DNA of 64,000 nucleotides from Gammaproteobacteria bacterium (GTDB lineage Bacteria > Pseudomonadota > Gammaproteobacteria > Pseudomonadales > Pseudohongiellaceae). A program made the translations under genes and the position numbers. A model generated the notes under the pieces. The model ran no database searches, had not been told where the DNA came from, and saw only the letters and a list, made by a program, of their open reading frames with translations. Position 1 is the stretch's first letter. The number at the start of each line of letters is the position of its first letter. The DNA lies in NCBI GenBank assembly GCA_030682575.1, contig JAUXNX010000019.1:124001-188000 (forward strand), given 5' to 3'. Shown piece by piece: positions 53,546-61,304 of the stretch.

Positions 53546-54093
53546 TTTATTGTGTTGTTTTCCGGGAGTTTCGCTTGCAGATGTGAGTATTCCATCCTGC
53601 TTCGCACCAAGACCGAGAGAGTGCAGAAATGCTTGCGCAGATCGAGCAGAAACTTCGGCAGGCCATCAGGGAAGCGGGCGTTCAGGCGGGGTCAAGGATA
53701 AACCAAGCTACAGAGGGAGTACACCAATAAGTGCCAGTGCTGCGGGGCGCTTTTCAGTGCAACCTGCGACTGGTCATGAGTTCGGTCTCGAACAGTTGTT
53801 TGACTCGCAACAGCTCGATCATACCGCCTTCGGATTCAATCAGGGGCAGGTGGTTTTCGATGTCTGTGAGGATATTGGTGATGCTGCCAGTATCCAGCAC
53901 ACTCAGGTCCATGTCGAAAGGCCAGGACGGGTCATTTACCAGCATGGTGATTCCTCACTGCAATTCTGCAAATTGGCGGGCCCGGGATCATGTCAGGTTA
54001 GAGAATGGAGCAGGGCCATACCCGGTAATCGACCAGCAGAGGAATTACTTTAGTCTCTTCCCGAAGACAAGGTTGAGAGCGAGAGCTGAAAAA
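53546..54093. other. 548-bp region with one small ORF and no other accepted gene
   Basis: Between the divergent methyltransferase-like gene and the 3' end of the ubiquinone hydroxylase. It contains the 63-codon ORF at 53754-53945 on the minus strand. On the plus strand a 33-codon frame at 53629-53730 was not accepted. The rest is non-coding and includes the promoter side of the methyltransferase-like gene. Confidence 0.45.
53754..53945 (-). CDS. 63-residue hypothetical protein
   Basis: Reads MLVNDPSWPFDMDLSVLDTG, SITNILTDIENHLPLIESEG, GMIELLRVKQLFETELMTSR, RLH. It is acidic in the first half and basic at the end, with no signal or membrane segment. GAGGAA sits seven bases before the ATG, a good ribosome-binding site. 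No family was recognised. Support is the ribosome-binding site, a protein-like composition and no competing gene in the 548-bp gap. Confidence 0.5.
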   Translation of the reverse strand: MLVNDPSWPFDMDLSVLDTGSITNILTDIENHLPLIESEGGMIELLRVKQLFETELMTSRRLH

Positions 54094-55344
54094 TCATTCG
54101 ATGCCCATGGCAGAACGCATGATGCGGTTCTTGAGCGGCGCAGTCCGATCCAGCGCGGTCATCCCGGCGTTGCGCAACCATCGCAGCGGCAGAGGTTGAT
54201 CGGCAAACAGTTGCTTGAAGCCTTCCATCATCCACATCATGCCCAGATTGTGACCAATGCGGCGACGCTGGTAGCGACGCAAGGTACGCTGATCGGCGAA
54301 GCTTCGGCCCACTGCATGGGCCTGACTGATTTCCTTCGCCAATGCACTGGCGTCCAGAAGACCAAGATTGACCCCCTGACCGGCAAGTGGATGGATGGTA
54401 TGGGCCGCATCGCCGATCAAGGCAATGCCATTCTGCACGTAGCCAGCTGCATGGCGCTGACGCAACGGGAAGCTGTAGCGCTTGTCAACGTCGGCAATGT
54501 CTCCCAGGCGGTTCTCAATGGCGCCTTGCAGGGCTTGAGCGAAGTGCCTGTCATCCAGCGCCATCAGGCTGTGTGCATAGTCCGGCAGGACAGACCACAC
54601 AATGGAGCAGTAATGCTGATCATTCGGCTCGGCGCCACCATCTTGGCACAACGGCAGGAAAGCCAGAGTGCCTTCATCCATGAAGCGCTGAATCGCGGTC
54701 TGCTGATGGGGAAGTTCTGTACGTACGGTGGTCACGATAGCGTGGTGTTCGTAGTCCCATTCCCGGGTATTGAACCCGGCCAGTTCCCTGACCCGCGAAT
54801 TCGCACCGTCTGCCGCCACCAACAGAGACGTGGAGAGATGTCGGTCATCGGCCAGGCTCAGTTGGACCAAACCCTGGGTGCCAGCGTCTGTGACGGCCAC
54901 CGGAGACCGCAGTGCGCTCAACGTCACGGGCGATAACAATGTGACATTGTCGTACCGCATCAACCTCTCGTGCAGGGCGGCAAGTATCACTGAATTCTCG
55001 ACTATGTGACCCAGCACATCTGCATGTATCGCGGTGGCTGAAAAATGGATTGACCCGGTACCATCTGCTTCCCAGACGTGCATATCTGTATAAGGGGAGG
55101 CACGGCGGGCCATAATGGCGTCCCAGACACCAAGGCTTCTGAAGAACGCTTGCGAGGCCGCAGTGATGGCGCTGACTCTGGGGTCGAAGCTGTCCGATGA
55201 CACATCTCTGACCTCGATAGCCTGACTATCCAGCACCGCGATACGCAAGCCGGTCTCAGCCAGCGCGCAGGCAAGGCTTGCACCCACCATGCCGGCCCCG
55301 ACGATGACGACATCAAACTGCGCTGCTGTTTCGCTCTCTTTCAT
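54094..55344 (-). CDS. FAD-dependent ubiquinone-biosynthesis hydroxylase (UbiI/UbiF type)
   Basis: 416 aa, UbiH/Coq6 family. FAD Rossmann motif FDVVIVGAGMVGASLACALA followed by LRIAVLDSQ; the DG motif segment TSLLVAADGANSRVRELAGF; the GD motif ALIGDAAHTIHPLAGQGVNL, with GLLDASALAKEI after it. It introduces a ring hydroxyl in ubiquinone synthesis. UbiH, UbiI and UbiF are hard to separate by eye; UbiH is encoded beside pepP at 56569, so this one is more likely the C5 (UbiI) or C6 hydroxylase. It is on the same strand as ubiH but parted from it by two plus-strand genes. Confidence 0.9.
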   Translation of the reverse strand: MKESETAAQFDVVIVGAGMVGASLACALAETGLRIAVLDSQAIEVRDVSSDSFDPRVSAITAASQAFFRSLGVWDAIMARRASPYTDMHVWEADGTGSIHFSATAIHADVLGHIVENSVILAALHERLMRYDNVTLLSPVTLSALRSPVAVTDAGTQGLVQLSLADDRHLSTSLLVAADGANSRVRELAGFNTREWDYEHHAIVTTVRTELPHQQTAIQRFMDEGTLAFLPLCQDGGAEPNDQHYCSIVWSVLPDYAHSLMALDDRHFAQALQGAIENRLGDIADVDKRYSFPLRQRHAAGYVQNGIALIGDAAHTIHPLAGQGVNLGLLDASALAKEISQAHAVGRSFADQRTLRRYQRRRIGHNLGMMWMMEGFKQLFADQPLPLRWLRNAGMTALDRTAPLKNRIMRSAMGIE

Positions 55345-55601
55345 GAGTTACCCGAATTTGTGGATCAGTCCAGCTCTGCGAGCCGCCAGAGCATCGAGAG
55401 GTCAGATGATTGTGTGAGACGAGTATAGCCGCAGCCAGCGCCGGGGCCCAGACCGGAGTTTGCGTTTCAATGGTTTTGCCAATTGCTGCCATCATGAGAA
55501 TGGTCGATACTGGTTTGCCATTGCCACTTTGACGACTTCATATCGACTCTCAAGTCTGTAATCACGTCATTAACATTTCACCTGCCAGGCTGGAGAACGC
55601 C
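55345..55601. other. Divergent spacer before the MaoC-like gene
   Basis: About 257 bp between the start of the ubiquinone hydroxylase gene and the start of the MaoC-like gene. Holds promoters for both directions; GGAGAACGCC before 55602 is the MaoC ribosome-binding site. No ORF, clear promoter pair or long repeat was recognised. Confidence 0.35.
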
Positions 55602-56063
55602 ATGCCCAATTTCGTCACCCTTGAGGATGCACAAGCCTATGTTGGACAGGAGGTGGGCAGCACACAATGGTTCGAGGTCACCCAGGAGCGCATCAACCAG
55701 TTTGCCGAAGCAACCGGCGACTTCCAGTTCATCCATATCGATCCGGAACGAGCCAAGGCGGAAACGCCGTTCGGTGGCACCATCGCGCACGGCTTCCTGA
55801 CCCTCTCACTGCTGAGCATGCTCTCCTCGCAAACAGACACCATCAAGATCAAGGGCTCGGTTGTGTCCATCAATTATGGGCTCGACAAGGTGCGCTTCAT
55901 GAGCCCGGTAAAGGTCGGCAAGCGCATACGCGCGCGCTTTGAATTGATGAGCGCAGTGCAGAAAGGCAGCAACGTGCTGCTCAAGCACAAGGCGACCGTG
56001 GAGATCGAAGGCGAAGACAAACCCGCGATGATCGCGGAGTGGCTGGGAATGCAGGTGATCTGA
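55602..56063 (+). CDS. MaoC-family dehydratase (hotdog hydratase)
   Basis: 153 aa. The hydratase-2 motif is present: EATGDFQFIHIDPERAKAET (catalytic Asp and His) then PFGGTIAHGFLTLSLLSMLS; NYGLDKVRFMSPVKVGKRIR closes the fold. This class includes (R)-specific enoyl-CoA hydratases and NodN-like proteins. Good GGAGAA before the ATG. Substrate chain length is not evident. With the DUF1499 gene it forms a plus-strand pair set between two minus-strand ubiquinone genes. Confidence 0.92.
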   Translation: MPNFVTLEDAQAYVGQEVGSTQWFEVTQERINQFAEATGDFQFIHIDPERAKAETPFGGTIAHGFLTLSLLSMLSSQTDTIKIKGSVVSINYGLDKVRFMSPVKVGKRIRARFELMSAVQKGSNVLLKHKATVEIEGEDKPAMIAEWLGMQVI

Positions 56064-56134
56064 CCCCTTTCTTGTGGATTCTGTTCCAATAGCGTAACCA
56101 CTAACCTCGTTTATTTTTATCAGAGCAATATAAT

Positions 56135-56551
56135 ATGCAAACACGGAGCCTTCTGATCATGATCTCACTGTTGACTCTGCTCGGTTGTGCTGGCGAGCGC
56201 CCCGCGACTCTTGGCGCACAAAATGGTCAGCTCGGCACCTGCCCGGATTCGCCGAATTGTGTCTCCAGTAACGATGTCCGAGAGAGTCACAACATCACCC
56301 CTCTTTCTGCCACGCTCTCCGCCGTGCGCGAGGCCGTGCGACAAATGCCTGGAGCACAGATCATCCGCGAAGATGGTAATTATCTCTACGCAGAGTTCAC
56401 AACACGCCTGATGGGATTTGTAGATGACGTTGAGTTTCTGGCAGATCCGGCAGCAGGCGTTGTGCATGTCCGCTCGGCATCACGATTGGGGAAAAGTGAC
56501 CTTGGTGTGAATCGCAAACGCATTGAAGCGATACGATTGGCGGTACAATAG
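56135..56551 (+). CDS. DUF1499 lipoprotein
   Basis: 138 aa. Signal peptide with lipobox LLTLLGCAG, so the mature protein is lipid-anchored at a cysteine near residue 18. The DUF1499 core follows: LGTCPDSPNCVSSND, EDGNYLYAEFTTRLMGFVDD, VEFLADPAAGVVHVRSASRL, GKSDLGVNRKRIEAIR. The N-terminal C-P-x-S-P-N-C-V-S segment is diagnostic. Function unknown. Convergent with ubiH, with 17 bp between stops. Confidence 0.92.
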   Translation: MQTRSLLIMISLLTLLGCAGERPATLGAQNGQLGTCPDSPNCVSSNDVRESHNITPLSATLSAVREAVRQMPGAQIIREDGNYLYAEFTTRLMGFVDDVEFLADPAAGVVHVRSASRLGKSDLGVNRKRIEAIRLAVQ

Positions 56552-56568
56552 AAGCGATAGGAGACAAC

Positions 56569-57813
56569 TCAGGCCCGTCGAATACTACGCTCAGCCAGTC
56601 CCATTGCCTGACGTGTGAAAGTTTTCTTGAAAGCTGGAATCAGATCGATCGAGAAGAGTCCGAACTTGCGCGCCCACACCAATGCTGGGTTGGTGCTGGA
56701 GAATAGTTGCGTCATGTAGTGGCTGAAACTGATTGTGGCATCCTGGTCACGACGCTGAGTATCTACATAGCGCTGCAAAACTGTCATGGAACCCAGCGAT
56801 AACCCTTTTTTCCGGGTTTCACCGAGCAATACCGCAAGCTCCTGCGCATCCCGCAACGCCAGATTCAATCCCTGTCCCGCCACCGGGTGCAGCGTGTGCG
56901 CCACATTGCCCAGCAACACCAGACCGGGCCTTGCCTGCTCTCTCGCCACCGACAGACTCAGCGGATAGGCAGCCCGTGAACCAACCTTGTGAATGACGCC
57001 AAGGCGATGCCCGAAGCGCTTCTGCAGTTTCTGCACAAAGGCCGACTCCGGCAACGCCATGATCTCGTCGGCCTCGCTCTCTGACACCGTCCAGATCAGC
57101 GCGCCACGCTGTTCGCCATGCAGCGTTGCCAGTGGCAACACTGCCAGTGGCCCACTCTCGGTGAAACGCTCATATGCCACGTTCGCATGTGAGTTTTCAA
57201 AAGCGATGTTGCTGATGATGGCCTTCTGATCGTAATGGTTCACACTGAAGCTGACGCCAAGCTGTTCGCAAAGTGTGGACTTGCCGCCATCCGCAAGTAC
57301 GACCAGGGAGGCGGTGATTTCAGTGATATCTCCGGACGGATGCTGGACTTGAAGGCGCATGCCTTCAGAAAAGGGCGTGAGTCCGGCGATGGTCGCGGGG
57401 CTGAGAAAATCGATGCCTGGGGCTTTATCCAGCGCCGCAGTCAGCACTACACCTAGGTACTGGTTCTCCACCACATAGCCCAGCGCCTCCACTCCCATGC
57501 TCGCATGGTCGATACGCACAGCTCCGAAGCGCCCCCGGTCCGAAACATGAATCCTGTTGATGGGTGTCGCGAAAGGCGCGAGCGATTGCCAAAGCCCGAG
57601 CTGCTCATAGATTTTCCGGCTGCCATAGGACAGCGCAGTGGAGCGCGCATCAAAACTTGGAGACGCCTGCAGGGATTCGACGGCTTCCGTGACCAGAATG
57701 CGCAGGCGGCCATCGGGCGCTTGTGCCTGCAGTGCACAGGCGAAGCTGGCACCGACCAGACCTCCGCCGATGACAACAACGTCGTAGTGCTCCTGCAGGG
57801 CTGAGACTCTCAT
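56569..57813 (-). CDS. ubiH: 2-octaprenyl-6-methoxyphenol hydroxylase (UbiH)
   Basis: 414 aa, FAD monooxygenase of ubiquinone synthesis. Motifs: YDVVVIGGGLVGASFACALQ (FAD), LVVLADGGKSTLCEQLGVSF, VLLGNVAHTLHPVAGQGLNL (GD-type motif with GN in place of GD), ALRDAQELAVLL. It begins 14 bp after pepP on the same strand; the pepP-ubiH order is the standard gammaproteobacterial one and supports the UbiH name over the related UbiI/UbiF. Confidence 0.93.
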   Translation of the reverse strand: MRVSALQEHYDVVVIGGGLVGASFACALQAQAPDGRLRILVTEAVESLQASPSFDARSTALSYGSRKIYEQLGLWQSLAPFATPINRIHVSDRGRFGAVRIDHASMGVEALGYVVENQYLGVVLTAALDKAPGIDFLSPATIAGLTPFSEGMRLQVQHPSGDITEITASLVVLADGGKSTLCEQLGVSFSVNHYDQKAIISNIAFENSHANVAYERFTESGPLAVLPLATLHGEQRGALIWTVSESEADEIMALPESAFVQKLQKRFGHRLGVIHKVGSRAAYPLSLSVAREQARPGLVLLGNVAHTLHPVAGQGLNLALRDAQELAVLLGETRKKGLSLGSMTVLQRYVDTQRRDQDATISFSHYMTQLFSSTNPALVWARKFGLFSIDLIPAFKKTFTRQAMGLAERSIRRA

Positions 57814-57827
57814 TCAAATTTTCTCAT

Positions 57828-59162
57828 TCAAGCTACAGCCTGTGCACGTGACTGCGCCATGAAACTTTCGATTTCTTCAGCGGACTTTGGAACGCCATGA
57901 CTCATCACTCGATTACCCGTGCGTGTCACCAGTACATCATCTTCGATGCGGATACCGATACCGCGCCACTTCTTGTGAACATCCTTGTTGTCGGGTGCAA
58001 CGTAGATGCCCGGCTCGATGGTCGTGACCATTCCCGGTTCCAGCAGGCGCCACTTGTCATCTATTTTGTAATCGCCCACATCGTGCACATCGATACCCAG
58101 CCAGTGTCCTGCACGGTGCATGTAGAATGCCTTGTACGCTTCGCTCTTTATCAACTCATCCACATTGCCTTTGAGAAGACCCAGCTCGACCAGGCCAGCG
58201 GTGATCACACGCACGGTGACGTTATGCGGCTCGTCCCAGGGAGTACCAGGTTTAACAACTTTGATGGCTTCCAGTTGTGCCTGCAACACGATGTCGTAAA
58301 GCGCCCTCTGTTCCTTGCTGAACTGACCGCTCACAGGAAACGTACGGGTAATATCGGCGGCGTAGTATTCGAATTCGCACCCGGCGTCTATCAGTACCAG
58401 ATCACCGTCTTTGAGCAGCGCATTGTTTTCGATGTAGTGAAGAATGCAGGCGTTCTTGCCTGCCGCCACAATGTTGTTGTAGGCAGGTGCGCGACAGCCA
58501 GAGCGTACGAACTCGTGCAGCAGCTCCGCCTCCAGATGATATTCACTCAGACCTGGACGGCACACGGCCATCGCACGCTTGTGCGCCTGGGCGGAGATTT
58601 CTCCCGCTCTTTCCATCAGTTTGATTTCATAGGGGCTTTTGAGTAGACGCATCTCATTGAGCAAATGGTCCAGCACCAGGAACTCTCCCGGTGGATGGGC
58701 ACCTTGACGCGCCTTGCCTCTTATAACATTCACCCAGTCCATGACCCGTTGATCGAAGCGCTGATCCTTGCCCATGGAATAGTAGACGCGATCCCGACCT
58801 TCTATGAGTCCCGGAAGGATGTCATCGATGTCACCGATGGGGAATGCATCATCGATCTTCAGTTGCTTGATCGCCTGTTCAGGCCCCATGAGGATACCTG
58901 TCCACAGTTCCCGCAACTTGTCCTTTTCCTGGCAGAAGAGGACTACTTCACCCTGCTCCCTACCAGGGATCAAGGCCAGCAGGGCATCGTGTTCCACAAA
59001 TCCGGAGAGATAGTAGAAGTCACTGTTCTGGCGATAGGGGTATTCGGTGTCATTACTGCGGGTGCTCTGCGGAGCTGCGGACAGCAGAGCGATGCTGTTC
59101 GGCTCCATCTGCTGCATGAGCTCTTTGCGCCGTTTGGCGGCTTCTTCGTAAATGCTTGTCAT
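57828..59162 (-). CDS. pepP: Xaa-Pro aminopeptidase
   Basis: Aminopeptidase P of 444 aa, releasing an N-terminal residue linked to proline. The N-terminal creatinase-like domain (IALLSAAPQSTRSNDTEYPY, NSDFYYLSGFVEHDALLALI) is followed by the pita-bread metalloenzyme: metal ligands Asp in LVLIDAGCEFEYYAADITRT, His in HRAGHWLGIDVHDVGDY, Glu in MVTTIEPGIYV and Glu in GIRIEDDVLVT. It is the first gene of the pepP-ubiH unit and divergent from the TIGR02449/zapA genes. Confidence 0.96.
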   Translation of the reverse strand: MTSIYEEAAKRRKELMQQMEPNSIALLSAAPQSTRSNDTEYPYRQNSDFYYLSGFVEHDALLALIPGREQGEVVLFCQEKDKLRELWTGILMGPEQAIKQLKIDDAFPIGDIDDILPGLIEGRDRVYYSMGKDQRFDQRVMDWVNVIRGKARQGAHPPGEFLVLDHLLNEMRLLKSPYEIKLMERAGEISAQAHKRAMAVCRPGLSEYHLEAELLHEFVRSGCRAPAYNNIVAAGKNACILHYIENNALLKDGDLVLIDAGCEFEYYAADITRTFPVSGQFSKEQRALYDIVLQAQLEAIKVVKPGTPWDEPHNVTVRVITAGLVELGLLKGNVDELIKSEAYKAFYMHRAGHWLGIDVHDVGDYKIDDKWRLLEPGMVTTIEPGIYVAPDNKDVHKKWRGIGIRIEDDVLVTRTGNRVMSHGVPKSAEEIESFMAQSRAQAVA

Positions 59163-59286
59163 GGCGCGCTTGTTTCCTCAACCATTCCTTAACCCGCGAT
59201 TGACCGGCATAGGTCTCATCTCTATAGTAACGGGGAATTTACCAGTGGGTTCCTGCATACATTACATGCATACGGCGAACATAATA

Positions 59287-59502
59287 ATGAATGACGAAAG
59301 ATTTAACACGCTGGATCAAAAGATTGATGCTCTCATTGAGCTTTGTGCTGCGATGAAGCGGGAAAATCAGGTATTAAGAGCGAAGGAGCATAACTGGCTA
59401 TCCGAACGCCAGCAACTGCTGGATAACAACAAACTGGCCAAGACCCGCCTTGAGTCTGTACTCCATAGACTGAAGTCGATTGAGCAGGCACAGTCCGTTT
59501 AG
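59287..59502 (+). CDS. TIGR02449-type coiled-coil small protein
   Basis: 71 aa from the ATG of MNDERFNTLDQKIDALIELC; an open frame 45 codons longer is not protein-like. Nearly all of it is a coiled coil: LIELCAAMKRENQVLRAKEH, NWLSERQQLLDNNKLAKTRL, ESVLHRLKSIEQAQ, with leucine heptads. The gene lies just before zapA, a usual place, so a cell-division role is possible but unproven. Confidence 0.85.
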   Translation: MNDERFNTLDQKIDALIELCAAMKRENQVLRAKEHNWLSERQQLLDNNKLAKTRLESVLHRLKSIEQAQSV

Positions 59503-59556
59503 TTCTGTCGTAGATAACCCCTTACCACAGCATTCTGCAGAATATAGAGAGAACGC

Positions 59557-59883
59557 ATGAGCTCAGAAGAAAACACGCCCGGCACCGTTGTCGTCAGGAT
59601 TCTCGACAAGGAGTATCAGGTCAGTTGTCCTCCCTCCGAACAGGAGGCTCTTCTGAAGTCTGCCCGTTATCTCGACGAGAACATGCGCAAGATCAAAGCC
59701 AGGGGCAACATCCACGGTCTTGAAAAAATTTCCGTGATGGCAGCTCTCAATATCACTCACGAAATGCTTAGCAAGAGCCTGCAGTTGAACGAGAACAAAC
59801 ACATTACCATGCAACAGGTGAAGTTTCTCGAAGACAAGATTGATCGCAGCCTGCAGGCCAATCGACAGATCGAAATCACCTGA
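59557..59883 (+). CDS. zapA: Cell division protein ZapA
   Basis: 108 aa. ZapA bundles FtsZ filaments and stabilises the Z ring. The N-terminal FtsZ-binding part is VVVRILDKEYQVSCPPSEQE, ALLKSARYLDENMRKIKARG, and the C-terminal helix forms the dimer coiled coil (VMAALNITHEMLSKSLQLNE). It is followed by 6S RNA and fau, a gammaproteobacterial hallmark order. Confidence 0.95.
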   Translation: MSSEENTPGTVVVRILDKEYQVSCPPSEQEALLKSARYLDENMRKIKARGNIHGLEKISVMAALNITHEMLSKSLQLNENKHITMQQVKFLEDKIDRSLQANRQIEIT

Positions 59884-59983
59884 ACCACCCTCTCAGCACG
59901 CCGTAACTCCCTGCAATTCCTGCGTGGAAAAAAATTTCCATCCTTTGCTCGATAGCCCTGATCAAGTTGTATATACTCGATCC

Positions 59984-60164
59984 AGAGTTACCTAGAGCAT
60001 TAGCCAATCAAAAGTGTTCTTGAGCCGATATTGTTAAACCGGAGACTCCTTGCCAGACGCTGTTGTGCACGTCCGCTCGACGGAAAGCCTTATGCGCCGC
60101 TGGAGTCACCACCTGGACCTTTGGGTTCAGGACTATTTTGGTAGCGGTGCTCCGGGTAACTTCA
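59984..60164 (+). ncRNA. ssrS: 6S RNA
   Basis: About 181 nt between zapA and fau. Signature words: GAGCCGATAT near position 33 and GGAAAGCC / TTATGCG in the middle, with CCTGGACC / TTTGGGTTCAGGAC on the 3' side, as in E. coli 6S. The ends pair: GAGTTACC (59985-59992) with GGTAACTT near 60155-60162, and GAGCA with TGCTC just inside. A TATACT (59972-59977) serves as -10; the -35 is not clear. In the family 6S RNA mimics an open promoter and traps sigma-70 RNA polymerase in stationary phase. Confidence 0.9.
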
Positions 60165-60231
60165 TTATTTCCCCTGCCTGTCACGCCTGACTTTACAACA
60201 GCGACTTTAAAACAAGCGACCTTATAAAGAA

Positions 60232-60831
60232 GTGACTCCACAAGAGCGCACAGCATTACGCAAAAACCTCCGCAACACCCGCCGCCAACTCACTATCAGA
60301 GAGCAGGACGAAGCCGCCGCACGTCTGTACAACAGCATTGCCGGTCAGCGTTTCTTCCACTCAGCAAAACGTATTGCATTCTACCTGCCCAGCGATGGCG
60401 AAATTGATCCGGGCTTTCTGCTCGCAGCCGCTCTGGCACGAGGCCAGCATTGTTATCTACCGCTGATCCATCCCTGTAAAAAAAATCGGCTTCTGTTCGT
60501 GCGCTATCGCAGTGGTGATGTTCTGCGGAGCAATCACTGGGGAATTTACGAGCCTGTTTTGCGGAGCGCGACCCGCATTTCTGCTCGCGTGCTTGATCTG
60601 GTTTTTGTGCCACTGGTGGGTTTCGATGCGGCGTGCAACAGACTGGGTATGGGAAAGGGTTTTTACGACCGCACATTCAGCTTTCGTATGCACACAGGCA
60701 GACACCGACCAATGCTGGTGGGCGTGGCGCACGAATGTCAGAAAGTGGGAAAACTGGAGAGCAGCGACTGGGATGTCAGGATGGATAAAATAGTAAGCGA
60801 CCAGCAGACCTATCAGCCTGATCGAATATAA
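60232..60831 (+). CDS. fau: 5-formyltetrahydrofolate cyclo-ligase
   Basis: 199 aa. ATP-dependent conversion of 5-formyl-THF to 5,10-methenyl-THF. Marks: LRKNLRNTRRQLTIREQDEA, RIAFYLPSDGEIDPGFLLAA, CYLPLIHPCKKNRLLFVRYR, and the ATP-site segment LVFVPLVGFDAACNRLGMGK, then GFYDRTF. The GTG start has only a weak ribosome-binding site. Location after 6S RNA matches other gammaproteobacteria, where the two are often co-transcribed. Confidence 0.94.
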   Translation: MTPQERTALRKNLRNTRRQLTIREQDEAAARLYNSIAGQRFFHSAKRIAFYLPSDGEIDPGFLLAAALARGQHCYLPLIHPCKKNRLLFVRYRSGDVLRSNHWGIYEPVLRSATRISARVLDLVFVPLVGFDAACNRLGMGKGFYDRTFSFRMHTGRHRPMLVGVAHECQKVGKLESSDWDVRMDKIVSDQQTYQPDRI

Positions 60832-60876
60832 AGGCCGATATAAAAACAGAAGCAATTTGTCTCAGGTTTGCGTCTT

Positions 60877-60969
60877 TTACAGCAGGCCGCTTTGCACGAC
60901 CCCGCTGGCAAGAACTCCCAACGCAAACAGGACGACGACGACCATCAGCATGTCTGGTTTCTGTTTCAT
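60877..60969 (-). CDS. 30-residue single-span membrane protein
   Basis: Reads MKQKPDMLMVVVVLFALGVL, then ASGVVQSGLL. A basic, positive N-terminus is followed by one uninterrupted hydrophobic helix, the form of a small inner-membrane protein. Upstream GGGTAATTA gives a modest ribosome-binding site. It is convergent with fau. I recall similar K-P-D/E-plus-helix small ORFs in related bacteria but cannot name a family. Confidence 0.6.
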   Translation of the reverse strand: MKQKPDMLMVVVVLFALGVLASGVVQSGLL

Positions 60970-61304
60970 TAATTACCCGGCTTTCCAGTCTATTGAAGTT
61001 ATTATCTCAGGAGCCTGATCAGCTATTCAGGCTAAGGTGCTGAAGACTAATACAATATATTCAGTTTGACAATCATAAAAACAAGAAATTTCCAATCCTG
61101 GCAATAACTTGGATCGGAGCACAATTCACCTGCAAGCAGTCCCTACATAAAGATTCGATCCGGCAGTGCTTGTTGACCAAAATAATGCTGCTGATATATA
61201 CAGTGTTTGGAGTGGGTAAGCGTGTCGGTTGGTACTGACATCAGATAGTGTCTGCAATACACTCCGTGAACCGCTGGATCGCACCACAGGCAATCACACC
61301 GCTA
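60970..61304. other. Intergenic region with one REP unit
   Basis: 335 bp, AT-rich at 61000-61090 where the promoter of the 30-residue ORF is expected. A single REP lies at 61123-61148. The rest up to the glycosyltransferase stop at 61305 shows no accepted ORF or further repeat. Confidence 0.45.
61123..61148. repeat. Single REP unit
   Basis: On the minus strand it reads ATGTAGGGACTGC / TTGCAGGTGAATTG, matching the REP units at 50801-50877 (GTAGGAACCTGC / TTGCAGGCGAAT). Here only one unit was found, without an inverted partner. Confidence 0.65.

Noticed and set aside
53629-53730. 33-codon plus-strand ORF (MLAQIEQKLRQAIREAG...)
   Set aside because: Protein-like start, but no ribosome-binding site and too short to support.
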